A DNA stretch of 64,000 nucleotides from Magnetospirillum sp. (GCA_024707145.1 JANQAI010000008.1:62001-126000), one strand, 5' to 3'; shown: positions 54,341-63,447, counted from the first letter of the stretch. Notes: generated by a model from the letters alone, not told the origin. Numbers and translations: made by a program.

Positions 54341-54387
54341 CCGACGCCCCTCCCCGGTCTTCCTGGGTGAGGGGCGTCGGCTTTTTT
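54341..54387 (+). terminator. Rho-independent terminator-like hairpin upstream of rtcB
   Basis: CCGACGCCCCTC and GAGGGGCGTCGG (12 bp, perfect) are followed by CTTTTTTG. It ends 12 bp before the rtcB ATG, so it could terminate a short RNA or act as an attenuator. Confidence 0.8.
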
Positions 54388-54398
54388 GTTCGAGGTGC

Positions 54399-55596
54399 AT
54401 GGTGAACAATTACAACTTCATCCCCGTCGAGGGCGGGGTTCCGATCAAGGCCTGGACCAAGGGTGCCCCGGTCGCTCCCCAGGCCGAACAGCAACTGCGC
54501 AACGTGGCGGCCCTGCCCTTCGTCTTTCGCCATGTGGCGGCCATGCCCGACGTGCACGGCGGCAAGGGCGCCACCATCGGCAGCGTCATCGCCACCCGCA
54601 AGGCCATCATTCCGGCGGCAGTTGGCGTCGACATCGGCTGCGGCATGATGGCGGTACGGACCAACGTGCGCGCCGAGCACCTGCCCGACAATCTGCACGA
54701 CATCCGCACCGCCATTGAGGCGGGGGTGCCGCACGGACGCACCGACAACGGCGGCACCAACGACCGGGGCGCCTGGGCCGAGCCGCCGCCAGCGGTGGCC
54801 GAGGCGTGGGCTGGACTGGCGCCGGAGCATGAACGCCTGTGCGAACAGACGGCGAAGATCGCCGGCGGCCGCACGCTGCACCACCTGGGCACGCTGGGCA
54901 CCGGCAACCACTTCATCGAGCTGTGCCTGGACGAGGCTGGCGCGCTGTGGGTGATGCTGCATTCCGGCTCGCGCGGCGTCGGCAACAAGATCGGGACGGT
55001 GTTCATTGAACTGGCGAAGAAGGACATGGAACGGTTCTTCATCCGCCTGCCTGACGCCGACCTCGCCTACTTCCCCGAGGGTACGGACCACTTCACCGCC
55101 TACATGCGCGCGGTGTCGTGGGCACAAAAGTTCGCACGCACCAACCGCCAGCTGATGATGGATGCGACCCTCGGCGCGCTCGGCCGCTTTTTCCCCGACG
55201 CGGCGGTGGACGAAGTTGCAGTCAACTGCCACCACAACTACGTCAACGCCGAGACGCATTTCGGCCAGACGGTGCTGGTGACCCGCAAGGGGGCGGTGCG
55301 CGCTATGGCGGGCGACCTGGGCGCGTTCCTTCATCGTGCGCGGCAAGGGCGAGGCCGAGAGCTTCTGCTCGTGCTCGCACGGGGCCGGACGGGTGATGAG
55401 CCGCACCCAGGCGCTCAAGCGATTCACCGTGGACGACCACGCCCGCGCCACCGCCCATGTGGAATGCCGCAAGGACAAAGGCGTGTTGGACGAAACACCT
55501 GCCGCCTACAAGGACATCGACGCGGTGATGGCGGCACAGGCGGATCTGGTCGAGGTGGTCCACACCCTGCGCCAGGTGGTGTGCGTGAAAGGGTGA
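54399..55596 (+). pseudogene. rtcB: RNA ligase RtcB, lacking a conserved loop through a deletion of about 23 bp
   Basis: Joins 2',3'-cyclic-phosphate and 5'-OH RNA ends using GTP and Mn. PDVHGGKGATIGSV, VGVDIGCGM (metal Cys), GTGNHFIELCLDE, MLHSGSRGVGN, CHHNYVNAETHFG and SCSHGAGRVMSR (guanylylated His) are all recognisable, about 400 residues. At 55313-55330 the sequence runs GDLGAF where the family has a GDLG(V/I)IPGSMG(A/K)..SFIVRG loop; the frame shifts there and the rest (IVRGKGEAESF) is in another frame. One 23-bp deletion between GGGCG repeats explains this. ATG at 54399. Confidence 0.85.
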
Positions 55597-55599
55597 CGG

Positions 55600-55839
55600 A
55601 TGAGCCGCTCGCGCCGACACACGCCGATCATCGGCATCACCACCGCCGACAGCGAGAAGCAGGACAAGCGGCGCGCCAACCGATCCTGGCGCGCCGCCAT
55701 CCGCCGCGCTTTGCGCGAAGGCGAGCACGAGGCCGCCCATTCCCGCCACGCCTTCTCTGACCGGTGGACGATGGCCAAGGACGGCAAGAACGGGATCGGC
55801 GGCCTGGCCCGCCGGCTGCCTGCATTGATGAGGAAATGA
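55600..55839 (+). CDS. Small conserved basic protein of unknown function
   Basis: 79 residues, strongly basic: SRSRRHTPIIGITTADSEKQDKRRANRSWRAAIRRAL, then a polar stretch and FSDRWTMAKDGKNGIGGLARRLP. The arrangement of an N-terminal PI(I/F)GITT element and a C-terminal W.M.KDGK recurs in small proteins of phages and islands. It starts 3 bp after the rtcB stop and its own stop overlaps the next gene (ATGA), so it is co-transcribed with rtcB. RNA binding is plausible from charge only. Confidence 0.6.
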   Translation: MSRSRRHTPIIGITTADSEKQDKRRANRSWRAAIRRALREGEHEAAHSRHAFSDRWTMAKDGKNGIGGLARRLPALMRK

Positions 55840-55841
55840 GC

Positions 55842-56678
55842 ATGGCTCCCGATTACGTGAGCGCGACCTTCAACGAATGCGATGCCGGCTGGCTATCTTT
55901 CTCGGTCGAGGCGGTCGGCCAGTCGGTCACACTGAGCGCCAGCCACATCATCGATCCGTTCCCGGCAATGATCGACTGGCTGCACCTCGTGGTCGGCGGC
56001 GCGACCTTCTGCCACTGGGGAGTGAACGAAGAAAATTGGGCAACCAGTTTCCGGCTGGCCCGCCGTGCGGACGGGCTGGCACGGCTGGTGGTGGCCGGCT
56101 TTCAGCACGATATCTTCCAGCCGGTGCCGGCAATCCCCGCCCAGGCGAACGAATGTGACAAGCTGCATATGGATGTACTGGTCGATCCGATGCAGGTGGC
56201 CGAGGCGTTCTTCACGGCATTCGACGCCTTCGTCCATGGTCCGAACTATCATCCACTGGCGTGGGAATGCGTCACCTTAGGGCGCATGGTGAAACGGGTG
56301 CTGCCCACCGCCAGCATTGACGACCTGACGGCATTGCCGCCGGCCGAACTCGCCCTGCTCGCTAACGCCTTGTCCTATCCGGGCGACGAGGTGTGGCGGA
56401 CGGAAGCGGGCTCATTGGCTGAGTTCCTTGCCCACGAGCGCACCCGACGCACCATTCCCTGGGCCGCAGATGGCGTCTTTCCCACCGATCTCGTGGACAA
56501 TGTGGAGGGCGACGTCGAGGTCCCCGCCGACTTCGCATCCCGGTCGGTCAGGAAACGCCGGGCCTTCGTCAGCGAGTTCCTCAAGGGTTTCGTCAACAAC
56601 TGGGATGGTGACGATCTGACCGCATTGCTGGCGGGTGAAGCCGCCTCGGCCATTCGGCACCGTCTTGCCCAATTGTGA
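55842..56678 (+). CDS. Unknown protein in the RNA-repair cluster
   Basis: 278 residues, acidic, no signal peptide or membrane helix. Notable segments are SFSVEAVGQSVTLSASHIIDPFPAMIDWLHLVVGG, FHTAFDAF-type aromatic stretch, and a C-terminal DLVDNVEGDVEVPADFASRS. An ATG at 55836 overlaps the upstream stop; the ATG at 55842 has GAGG at better distance. No family was recognised. Coupled to the rtcB operon by position. Confidence 0.6.
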   Translation: MAPDYVSATFNECDAGWLSFSVEAVGQSVTLSASHIIDPFPAMIDWLHLVVGGATFCHWGVNEENWATSFRLARRADGLARLVVAGFQHDIFQPVPAIPAQANECDKLHMDVLVDPMQVAEAFFTAFDAFVHGPNYHPLAWECVTLGRMVKRVLPTASIDDLTALPPAELALLANALSYPGDEVWRTEAGSLAEFLAHERTRRTIPWAADGVFPTDLVDNVEGDVEVPADFASRSVRKRRAFVSEFLKGFVNNWDGDDLTALLAGEAASAIRHRLAQL

Positions 56679-56730
56679 CCGAATCAGACACCGCCCGGTG
56701 ACCTGATGGGCCGGCAAACGGAGAGGCTGC

Positions 56731-57501
56731 ATGGATATCGCGCAAAGCATTCTCGGAGGAATGGAGGAGGACCGCCTTCGTACCGCCGTCGTGTTCGCCA
56801 GCAGCATGGCCTGCTCCGAGGCGTTGCTTGCGTTCCTGCGCTCGGATCACGGCTTGCTGCTACATCCTGCGTTGTTGCAGGAAGGGACCGGGCTGTCGCC
56901 CCGGATTACCCCGCAGCCGACGCTGTATGACCTTGTCCGGAAAGCCCACATTCCCGGCTGGCTTTCGCTGTACCCGTCCCTGTCCACCGACCCCGCACTG
57001 CTGCTATCCGCCTCACGCCTGATCTGGTTCCGTGATCACGCCGAACCGGTGCCACCAGAGCCAGGTTCCGGCGCGTGGTCCTGCGCCGTCAATGTCGGAC
57101 TGGCAATGGAATACGGTCTATCGGTCAGTTGCTTCGATGCACAAGGACGCTCGTTCTGGCCGCCTTTCGACACAGCGCTGGATGCCATGGTCGATTGCGA
57201 TCTGAAGGATTGGTGGGCGCATCGCCGGGCCTATACCGACCGCATCCGAGCGAAAGGGTTGGTTCTGGCCTACGATTTCGATGGAACCCTGCTGTGGGGC
57301 GCGCAGGGTGGCGCCATTGATGCAGGTTCTCTCGATCTGCCCCCGACACTGACCCGGCGGGTTCGGCAGATGGAGCACTGGATGCGTTTCCAGCCGCTCA
57401 AGGGGGCCTGGACGGACGATGCGGAATACGACGCCTTCGACGCCGAACTGCAATGGCTGGCCGACACGCTCGGCACCACGGTCAAACTCTATGACCTCTG
57501 A
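56731..57501 (+). CDS. Unknown protein in the RNA-repair cluster
   Basis: 256 residues. [65 protein letters not shown] and [17 protein letters not shown] are its clearest segments. The DFDGT string resembles the first HAD motif, but the surrounding HAD motifs are missing, so a phosphatase is not claimed. GAGAGG precedes the ATG. It ends 13 bp before the cca start. Confidence 0.6.
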   Translation: MDIAQSILGGMEEDRLRTAVVFASSMACSEALLAFLRSDHGLLLHPALLQEGTGLSPRITPQPTLYDLVRKAHIPGWLSLYPSLSTDPALLLSASRLIWFRDHAEPVPPEPGSGAWSCAVNVGLAMEYGLSVSCFDAQGRSFWPPFDTALDAMVDCDLKDWWAHRRAYTDRIRAKGLVLAYDFDGTLLWGAQGGAIDAGSLDLPPTLTRRVRQMEHWMRFQPLKGAWTDDAEYDAFDAELQWLADTLGTTVKLYDL

Positions 57502-57514
57502 CGCGGGCACCACT

Positions 57515-58688
57515 ATGAAACGCTACCTCGTCGGCGGCTGTGTCCGCGACCAACTGCTCGGGCGTCCCATCCGCGACCGCGACTGGGTGTTTGTCGGTGC
57601 CACGCCCGCCGACATGCTGGCGCGTGGGTTCCAGCAGGTGGGCAAGGACTTTCCCGTCTTCCTGCACCCTGAGTCGCGCGAGGAATACGCCCTGGCGCGC
57701 GGCGCCACCATCGAGGTCGACCTTGCCGCCCGCGACCTGACCATCAACGCCATGGCGCTGGATGAGAGCGGTGCCCTGGTCGACCCGTTCGGCGGCCGGG
57801 CCGACCTGGAGACGCGGGTACTGCGCCACGTGCCCGGCTTCGCCAATGACGCGATCCGCATCCTGCGCACCGCCCGCTTCACCGCCGGGCTGGACGGTTT
57901 CACCATCGCCCCCGAGACGCTGGCGCTGATGACGGAGCTGACGGCGGCGGGGGCATTGGACGCCGCCACCCCGGAGCGGGTGTGGCTAGAACTGGACAAG
58001 GCGCTGGACTGCGACCGCCCCAGCCGCTTCTTCCTTGCCTTGCGCCAGTGTGGGGCGCTGGCCCGGCTGTTGCCCGAAGTCGACGTGCTGTTCGGCGTGC
58101 CGCAGCCGGTCCAGCACCACCCCGAGGGCGACGTCGGCACCCACACCATGATGGTGGTGGACGCCGCCGCCCGTCTGACCGCCGACCGCGCCGTGCGTTT
58201 TGCGGCACTGCTCCACGATCTGGGCAAAGGCCTGACGCCCGCCGAGCGGTTGCCCCACCATTACGGCCACGAAGAGGGTGGCGCCACCCTGGTTGAGCCG
58301 CTGGTACGCCGCTTGGCCGGGCCGATGGCCTGGGCCGAGCCTGGGCACACTGGTTGCGCGCTGGCACGGCCAAGTGCACAAGGCGGCAGAACTGCGCCCC
58401 GGCACGATGCTGAAACTGCTGGAGGCGGCGGATGCCTTCCACCATCCCGAAAGGTTGGAGGCCCTGCTGCTCGCCTGCGAAGCCGATTTCCGCGGCCGTC
58501 TGGGCAAGGAACATACGGCCTATCCCCAAGCCGACCGCATCCGCACTGCGGCCGCGGCCACCGCCCGCATCACCGCCCGCGACCTGACCAACGCCGGCCA
58601 CGCCCCCGACCCCAGGCTGGGCGAGGTGCTGTTCCAGAAACGGGCGGAGGCGATCCGGAGAACATTGCCATGCATCGAACCAAACTGA
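57515..58688 (+). CDS. cca: CCA tRNA nucleotidyltransferase (bacterial type with HD domain), one apparent frameshift
   Basis: Adds or repairs the 3-prime CCA of t[33 protein letters not shown] is the catalytic GGxxRDxxLG..DxDxV motif; [38 protein letters not shown] and a HD region [14 protein letters not shown] follow. The frame breaks at GAGCCTGGGC (58337-58346): dropping one C gives [20 protein letters not shown] and a continuous 390-residue protein. ATG at 57515. Placed next to rtcB, it may serve tRNA repair rather than, or besides, housekeeping. Confidence 0.9.
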
Positions 58689-58996
58689 CCTTTCGCCGCC
58701 ACCCGATCCGGGGCTACAGCAGTCGTCTGCTCGGCAAGACTTGGCGCATCTGGGGCCATGCGCACTTTTTCAGCCCACTCTGCGGCGAGGACGAGTTGTC
58801 GGGCCGTTTCGACTGGCTGGAGGTGCCGCGCGGTTATGCCCTGATCGACATGGGCCGCCGCAAGCTGCTGGGGATCTTTCACAGCGAAATCCGCGCGGAC
58901 AGGGAAGGCGAACGGGCGGCATACCGGTATCGCAAACAAGCCGGTCAATGGGCCTTTGGGCGCAAACGCCGGCATCGCCCCATCAGCGCGCGGTGA
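58670..58996 (+). CDS. Small unknown protein downstream of cca
   Basis: 108 residues, basic. [65 protein letters not shown], then a charged tail. It starts inside the last codons of cca, suggesting coupling, and overlaps the convergent DUF3841 gene by 14 bp. No family recognised. Confidence 0.55.
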   Translation: MHRTKLTFRRHPIRGYSSRLLGKTWRIWGHAHFFSPLCGEDELSGRFDWLEVPRGYALIDMGRRKLLGIFHSEIRADREGERAAYRYRKQAGQWAFGRKRRHRPISAR

Positions 58997-59573
58997 ACCT
59001 CTCGACCTTGCGCACCTGATCCTTGCCCAGGCGCCAAAACGTCGCCTGAATGCTTTGCGTTTCCGGCGAACCGTTCCACGCGGGATGCAGACTGGCGTGA
59101 TCGATGTCGAACACCCGTTCCCAGCTCGCTTCGACCCGGGCGGTGAAAGCCCCGTAGTCTCGGCTCAGTTTTGGAATTCCGGCAGCGGCCAATTCGGCGT
59201 CAAAGGCATCCGCCTCGGCCTCACTCCGCGCCAGGTAACCGTTATTCAGCACCATGTGCCAATCGCTGAAATCGGACAGCACGACCTGCTGTTGCGGCAC
59301 GTCAAGGGTCAGGCGATAGCACTGCGTGCCACGTGGCTTATGGCCGCCTGTTCGCATGTCGGGCCGGCGGTTCGGGCCGCTCCATTGTGCCCACGCCCAC
59401 AACGGATAGGCTCGAGGGCGCGGCGGCGGGCCGATCCGGCGCCCCATTTGCTCGGCCATCCACCGATAGGCGTGGCGAAAATCTCGCCAGACCCGCCGCC
59501 CGTCGGCGATTAGTTCGCCGCGCGTGCGTAGCGCCTGCAAAAACGGCTCTTCCACAATCATCCATAAACGCAT
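58983..59573 (-). CDS. DUF3841 family protein
   Basis: 196 residues from ATG 59573 ([19 protein letters not shown]); an ATG at 59591 is possible. [64 protein letters not shown] are the DUF3841 signatures (WM..QM..R, P.WAW.Q, LLSDFD.WH.VLN). The function of the family is unknown. It is the only strand-switched gene in the first half of the cluster, although it lies between two plus-strand units. Confidence 0.8.
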   Translation of the reverse strand: MRLWMIVEEPFLQALRTRGELIADGRRVWRDFRHAYRWMAEQMGRRIGPPPRPRAYPLWAWAQWSGPNRRPDMRTGGHKPRGTQCYRLTLDVPQQQVVLSDFSDWHMVLNNGYLARSEAEADAFDAELAAAGIPKLSRDYGAFTARVEASWERVFDIDHASLHPAWNGSPETQSIQATFWRLGKDQVRKVERFTAR

Positions 59574-59678
59574 GGGACGGTTCTCCGGCAATCAGGCGTC
59601 ATGCTGGCCTATTGCCGTGCCCATTCCGGACACCCTGCCGATCCACATTCGTCGCGAATGACTGAGGGAGGGACTGCC

Positions 59679-60179
59679 GTGACATTGCCATTGGAAATCC
59701 GCCTGGAGGCGAACGCCCTGATCGATCGGCTGGTTGCCGACGACATCGACACCTTCGCCCCGGCCGAGGCGTCCCGGTTGCTGGAACTGATCCCTTGCGA
59801 GCGCCGGCGCCGATGGTTCGCATTTTCCCTGCGGGAGCAGTTGCCTGGCGGAACGACCAAAGGTCTTGCCGCCGGTGTCGGCACTGCGGAGATGGAAAAC
59901 AACGGAAGGTCGATTGAAATGAGCTTCAACGGCGATCGGGTCTGGCGGGTCGGCGGCTACAAGGTGACGCATTGCCCGGGCGAGTTGACCATCGGATTGA
60001 TGATGGAGTTCAACCCACTGATCGCCAAGGAATGCTTCCTTGTCTATCGGGACCAATACAAGCCTTTGCGGCTGGAATTGGCGACCGAGTGGGCCTTCAC
60101 CTTGCCTCTATGGCGGTTCTCTTTCGAACTCTCGTTCCCTGGGCGGCAAATCTGGAAACGGCCCCAGCCCCAGACATGA
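59679..60179 (+). CDS. Unknown protein in the RNA-repair cluster
   Basis: 166 residues from the GTG at 59679, which has GAGGGAGG 7 nt upstream; an ATG at 59658 is an alternative. LPLEIRLEANALIDRLVADDIDTFAPAEASRLLELIPCERRRRWFAFSLREQ is helical, followed by a beta-rich half (SIEMSFNGDRVWRVGGYKVTHCPGELTIGLMMEF). No recognised family. Confidence 0.5.
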   Translation: MTLPLEIRLEANALIDRLVADDIDTFAPAEASRLLELIPCERRRRWFAFSLREQLPGGTTKGLAAGVGTAEMENNGRSIEMSFNGDRVWRVGGYKVTHCPGELTIGLMMEFNPLIAKECFLVYRDQYKPLRLELATEWAFTLPLWRFSFELSFPGRQIWKRPQPQT

Positions 60180-60194
60180 CCAATTCGGTCATAT
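60176..60194. promoter_or_regulatory. Inverted repeat TGACC-AATTC-GGTCA, candidate operator
   Basis: Located in the 55-bp gap before the small membrane protein gene. CCAATTCGGTCA resembles the repeated CCAAAATCGGTCA at 54109 and 62144 with one base fewer. Confidence 0.4.
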
Positions 60195-60234
60195 GAAAGT
60201 GCCAGGGTGGCGGCATGGATTGGAGGACATTGCC

Positions 60235-60435
60235 ATGTTGCCCTGGATCATCACCACGCTTTTCCTCGCCCTGCTGTCGGACTTGGCGCCCGAACCGTTG
60301 GCCGATACCGTTCGCCTGTTCGCCATCGGCTATGGGGCGCTGACGGTGTTCGTCGTCACTCCGGCGTGGGCGGTGCTGCGGCTGGCGCAGGCGGTGGCGC
60401 GGCCACGGCCGGCGCCGGTCAGGGTGATGGCATGA
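60235..60435 (+). CDS. Small membrane protein
   Basis: 66 residues from ATG 60235 (GGAGG upstream at 60222). Two hydrophobic stretches, LPWIITTLFLALLSDLA and LFAIGYGALTVFVVTPAWAVLRLA, suggest two membrane helices, then a Pro/Arg tail. Its stop overlaps the nucleotidyltransferase ATG (ATGA), so the pair is translationally coupled. Function unknown. Confidence 0.55.
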   Translation: MLPWIITTLFLALLSDLAPEPLADTVRLFAIGYGALTVFVVTPAWAVLRLAQAVARPRPAPVRVMA

Positions 60436-61226
60436 CCATCACCCCCGCCATCCGCGCCCGCATCGACGCCACCCTGGCCGATCTGGAAAGCCGCGAGAAC
60501 ATCCACATCCTGTGGGCGGTCGAATCGGGCAGCCGTGCCTGGGGTTTCCCGTCGCCCGACAGCGATTACGACGTACGCTTCGTCTATGTGCGGCCGCTGG
60601 AATGGTATCTGTCGTTGAATCCTGGGCGCGACGTCGTCGAACTGCCCATCGCGGACGAGTTGGATGTAGCCGGCTGGGACCTCCACAAGGCGTTGGGCTT
60701 GCTGGTCAAGGCTAATCCGGCCCTGCTGGAATGGCTGTCCTCGCCCATCGTCTATCGTGCCACGCCCGAGGCGGAAAGCCTTCGTGCCCTGGCCCGGCGC
60801 AGCCCTTACCGCCGCTCGGCCGCCCATCATTACCTGGCGTTGTTGCGCGGCAATTACGACCGCTACATCGCCGACCGACCGATGGTGCGGCTGAAAAAGT
60901 ACATGTATTGCCTCCGCCCCGCTTTGGCGCTGCTGTGGCTGCGCTCGCGCGACGACATGGTGCCCATGGATCAGCCCTCGCTGCTGGCCGGCCTGTCCCT
61001 GCCTGCCGACTTGGATGGCGCCATCGGCGCCCTGGTGGCGAAGAAGTCGGCCAGCGGCGAAATGGGCGAAGGCCCCCGCGTGGCGGTCATCGACGCCTTC
61101 CTGGAACAGGAACTCCGGCTCGCCCAGGAAGGCGCCATCCAGACACCATCGGCATCGCCAGAGTTTCACGAGGCCGCGGAGGTTCTGTTCCGGGCGCTGG
61201 TCCTGGGCATCAGTCGAGCACGGTGA
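60432..61226 (+). CDS. Predicted nucleotidyltransferase, PF10127/RlaP-like (YcgL)
   Basis: 264 residues. VESGSRAWGFPSPDSDYDVRFVYVRPLEWYLSL is the polymerase-beta-type signature (GS..WG..S.DSD.D.R), followed by DLHKALGLLVKANPALLEWLSSPIVY and YRRSAAHHYLALLRGNY..LKKYMYCLRPALALLWL. These are hallmarks of the RNA-ligase-associated nucleotidyltransferase family, which comparative genomics links to RNA repair. It may modify or prime RNA ends in concert with RtcB. Substrate not established. It overlaps the small membrane protein gene. Confidence 0.82.
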   Translation: MTITPAIRARIDATLADLESRENIHILWAVESGSRAWGFPSPDSDYDVRFVYVRPLEWYLSLNPGRDVVELPIADELDVAGWDLHKALGLLVKANPALLEWLSSPIVYRATPEAESLRALARRSPYRRSAAHHYLALLRGNYDRYIADRPMVRLKKYMYCLRPALALLWLRSRDDMVPMDQPSLLAGLSLPADLDGAIGALVAKKSASGEMGEGPRVAVIDAFLEQELRLAQEGAIQTPSASPEFHEAAEVLFRALVLGISRAR

Positions 61227-61590
61227 CGACCACACCGTCCTTGATCACCAGAGTGACGCCGCCCGCAATGATCTTGGTGGCACCGGCGGCGATGGCGGCA
61301 CGGTTGTCGGGCGACAGGATATGCTCGCGGATCAGGTCCACATTGATCTCCAGAACCCGTTCGATGAAGCGCAGCAGCGCGTGGGTGCTGACCACCGGTT
61401 CGGCCAAAGCCGCCCTACGTGATCGCTGGCGTTCCAGGGCCTGCTTGACGTTATTCAGTTGGTCGGCCAGCTGCTGACGGTCGCGTTTGAACTCGGCCAG
61501 CGAGTGGTCGATGCGGTCCCGACGCAGTTCCAGACGGAGGATCAAGTCCTCCAATTCCTGGCTGGTCTTGCTGTTCAGATCGTTGGCCAT
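61210..61590 (-). CDS. Small coiled-coil protein of unknown function
   Basis: 126 residues. The first half is a long charged helix (LEDLILRLELRRDRIDHSLAEFKRDRQQLADQLNNVKQAL), the second a compact domain (ALLRFIERVLEINVDLIREHIL..GGVTLVIKDGVVVTVLD) resembling small domains of phage-type hypothetical proteins. Its end overlaps the convergent nucleotidyltransferase by 17 bp. Confidence 0.55.
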   Translation of the reverse strand: MANDLNSKTSQELEDLILRLELRRDRIDHSLAEFKRDRQQLADQLNNVKQALERQRSRRAALAEPVVSTHALLRFIERVLEINVDLIREHILSPDNRAAIAAGATKIIAGGVTLVIKDGVVVTVLD

Positions 61591-61648
61591 GGCCTGATTT
61601 CCGGTTGCAGGTGGCCGTCATCATAGCAGCAACAAGGGACCGAAGCGG

Positions 61649-62038
61649 TCACCCCACATCCAGCTCCCGCGCCACGGACGGGTCATTCCTGATCGCCAGC
61701 AGCAACTGCCACTGCTGCCCCGCATGGGGCGCCACCAACCGCCGCACCGGCGTGGGGATCAGACTGAACCAGGCGGCCAGGGCGGCGCGGCAGGCGTACC
61801 ACGTTTCGCCTCGCTGCCCCGGCGGATCAAGCCACACCCCGCGCCGGTCCAGCAGCGGCGCGGTCACGCAGGGGATCGTCAGGAGGTTGCCCGTCCATTC
61901 CCAACAGCCAAAGCCACAATCCCACCGGCCCAACAACCGGGTCGAGGTTGCCCCCGGTATGACCAGGGCACGCTCGGTCAGCCGCCAGACGGCGTCGGGG
62001 GCACGGACCAGGGGGATGGCGGGTTCCATGACGATCAT
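61649..62038 (-). CDS. Unknown protein divergent from the WYL regulator
   Basis: 129 residues from ATG 62038 (a second ATG follows at 62029). VWRLTERALVIPGATSTRLLGRWDCGFGCWEWTGNLLTIP..RRGVWLDPPGQRGETWYACRAALAAW contains two closely spaced Cys and many Trp. No family recognised. It shares a promoter region with the WYL gene. Confidence 0.45.
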   Translation of the reverse strand: MIVMEPAIPLVRAPDAVWRLTERALVIPGATSTRLLGRWDCGFGCWEWTGNLLTIPCVTAPLLDRRGVWLDPPGQRGETWYACRAALAAWFSLIPTPVRRLVAPHAGQQWQLLLAIRNDPSVARELDVG

Positions 62039-62064
62039 GGTGAGACCATAGCGGCATTGGGTGT

Positions 62065-62159
62065 CAACTTTGGTCACGTTCTGTTCCAAAGCTGAGTGGT
62101 GCGGTTCAATGCAACCATCAGGCTTCCTCGAAGCCTCACGCCATGCCAAAATCGGTCAC
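62065..62159. promoter_or_regulatory. Two candidate WYL operators upstream of the regulator
   Basis: CAACTTTGGTCACG (62065-62078) and TGCCAAAATCGGTCAC (62144-62159) flank the divergent promoter region. The second equals the site before rtcB. Autoregulation and control of the cluster are suggested. Confidence 0.5.
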
Positions 62160-62181
62160 ATCGCGAGAAAGGGGCAAGCCG

Positions 62182-63171
62182 ATGCGTTACGAAAAGGCCG
62201 ACAACCTGTTGCAACTTGCCCTTGAGATGCAGGCGGCACGCGGCGGACTGTCCTTGGCCGAGATCGAGGCCAAGTTCGCCGTCGGCCGCCGCACCGCCAT
62301 GCGCATGCGGGACGCCGTGCTGCGCAACTTCCCCCAGGCCGAGGAGGTGGCGACCGACGAGCGCGTCAAGCGCTGGCGCCTTCCACCCGGCACCTTGGAC
62401 CGGCTGGTGAACTTCACCGCCGAGGAACTGGCGGCGCTGGAAAGCGCCGCGCGGCTGATGGAGCACGACAACCGCGCCGACGAGGCGGCGACCATCGCCA
62501 CCGTGCTGGCCAAGGTGCGCGCGCTGATGAAGCCCGAGGTGGCGCGCAGGGTGGAACCCGATCTGGAGGCGCTGCTGGAGGCCGAGGGCCTGGCCATGCG
62601 CCCCGGCCCCAAACCGCGCATCAAGGTGCTGGTGCTGGAGGAATTGCGCGAGGCCATCAAGGCCTGCCGCAAGGTGCGCATCCAATACCGCAACCGCCGC
62701 ACCCGGCAGGTCAAGGAACGCCTCGTCCACCCCTATGGTTTCCTGCACGGCCACCGGCACTATCTGGTCGGCTGGCACGAGAACCCCAAGGCCAACAACG
62801 TGGCGCTGTTCAGCCTGCCCAACATCGAAGCAGTAGAACTGGCCGATGAAACCTTCGTCCGCGATCCCGGCTTCGACCTGAAAACCTTCGCCGTCCGCTC
62901 GTTCGGCCTGTTCCAGGGCGAGGAGCCGTTCGAGACCGTGTGGCGCTTTGCCCCCGAGGCCGCCGCCGATGCCGCCGACTTCGTCTTCCACCCCACCCAG
63001 ACGCTGGAAACCCAGCCCGACGGCGGTCTGATCGTCCGCCTCACCGCCGCAGGCGATCTGGAGATGGCCTGGCACCTTTATGCCTGGGGCGACAAGGTGG
63101 AGGTTCTGGAGCCCCAGCGGCTGGTCGACATGGTGCACGGGCAGCGGATGGCGTGGCCGGCATTGCCTTGA
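62182..63171 (+). CDS. WYL-domain transcriptional regulator
   Basis: 329 residues. N-terminal helix-turn-helix (MRYEKADNLLQLALEMQAARGGLSLAEIEAKFAVGRRTAMRMRDAV), a central helical linker and a WYL domain (~165-240: AIKACRKVRIQYRNRRTRQVKERLVHPYGFLHGHRHYLVGWHENP) with a WCX-type C-terminus. Such proteins sense nucleic-acid fragments or other ligands and often control defence or RNA-repair loci. The ATG at 62182 has AAGGGGC upstream; an ATG at 62143 lies inside the operator. It lies at the far end of the rtcB cluster. Confidence 0.88.
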   Translation: MRYEKADNLLQLALEMQAARGGLSLAEIEAKFAVGRRTAMRMRDAVLRNFPQAEEVATDERVKRWRLPPGTLDRLVNFTAEELAALESAARLMEHDNRADEAATIATVLAKVRALMKPEVARRVEPDLEALLEAEGLAMRPGPKPRIKVLVLEELREAIKACRKVRIQYRNRRTRQVKERLVHPYGFLHGHRHYLVGWHENPKANNVALFSLPNIEAVELADETFVRDPGFDLKTFAVRSFGLFQGEEPFETVWRFAPEAAADAADFVFHPTQTLETQPDGGLIVRLTAAGDLEMAWHLYAWGDKVEVLEPQRLVDMVHGQRMAWPALP

Positions 63172-63447
63172 TCAGGGCGCTTGCACCTTTGGCCTGTTGC
63201 GCGATCCGATCCGGCGGCCGCGGCGTGGGCCGGTCCAAGGCTGGGGAGTGGTAGTGCAGGCCCGCCAGCGATCGAGTTCGGCAATCATGTACAGCGCAGT
63301 GCCTGATGTCCCACCCTTGCCCCTGGTCGGGTTGGTGTATTTGGGGCCGACGCCGCGCTTGGCCCACGACTCCATCGTTCCCACGCAAACGCCAAGATAT
63401 TCCGCCGCTTCGCGCCGCTTGAGACTCTTCCCATCGCCATTCGACAT
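63172..63447 (-). CDS. Excisionase/AlpA-like helix-turn-helix protein
   Basis: 91 residues. KSLKRREAAEYLGVCVGTMESWAKRGVGPKYTNPTRGKGGTSGTALYMIAELDRWRA is the MerR-like winged HTH seen in excisionases and AlpA regulators of integrative elements. It converges on the WYL gene. It may be a leftover of the element that brought the CRISPR/RNA-repair region, whose integrase could be the one at 35236 (inference). Confidence 0.72.
   Translation of the reverse strand: MSNGDGKSLKRREAAEYLGVCVGTMESWAKRGVGPKYTNPTRGKGGTSGTALYMIAELDRWRACTTTPQPWTGPRRGRRIGSRNRPKVQAP

Noticed and set aside
56731-57501. HAD phosphatase from the DFDGT string
   Set aside because: The other HAD motifs are absent, and the string lies far from the N-terminus.
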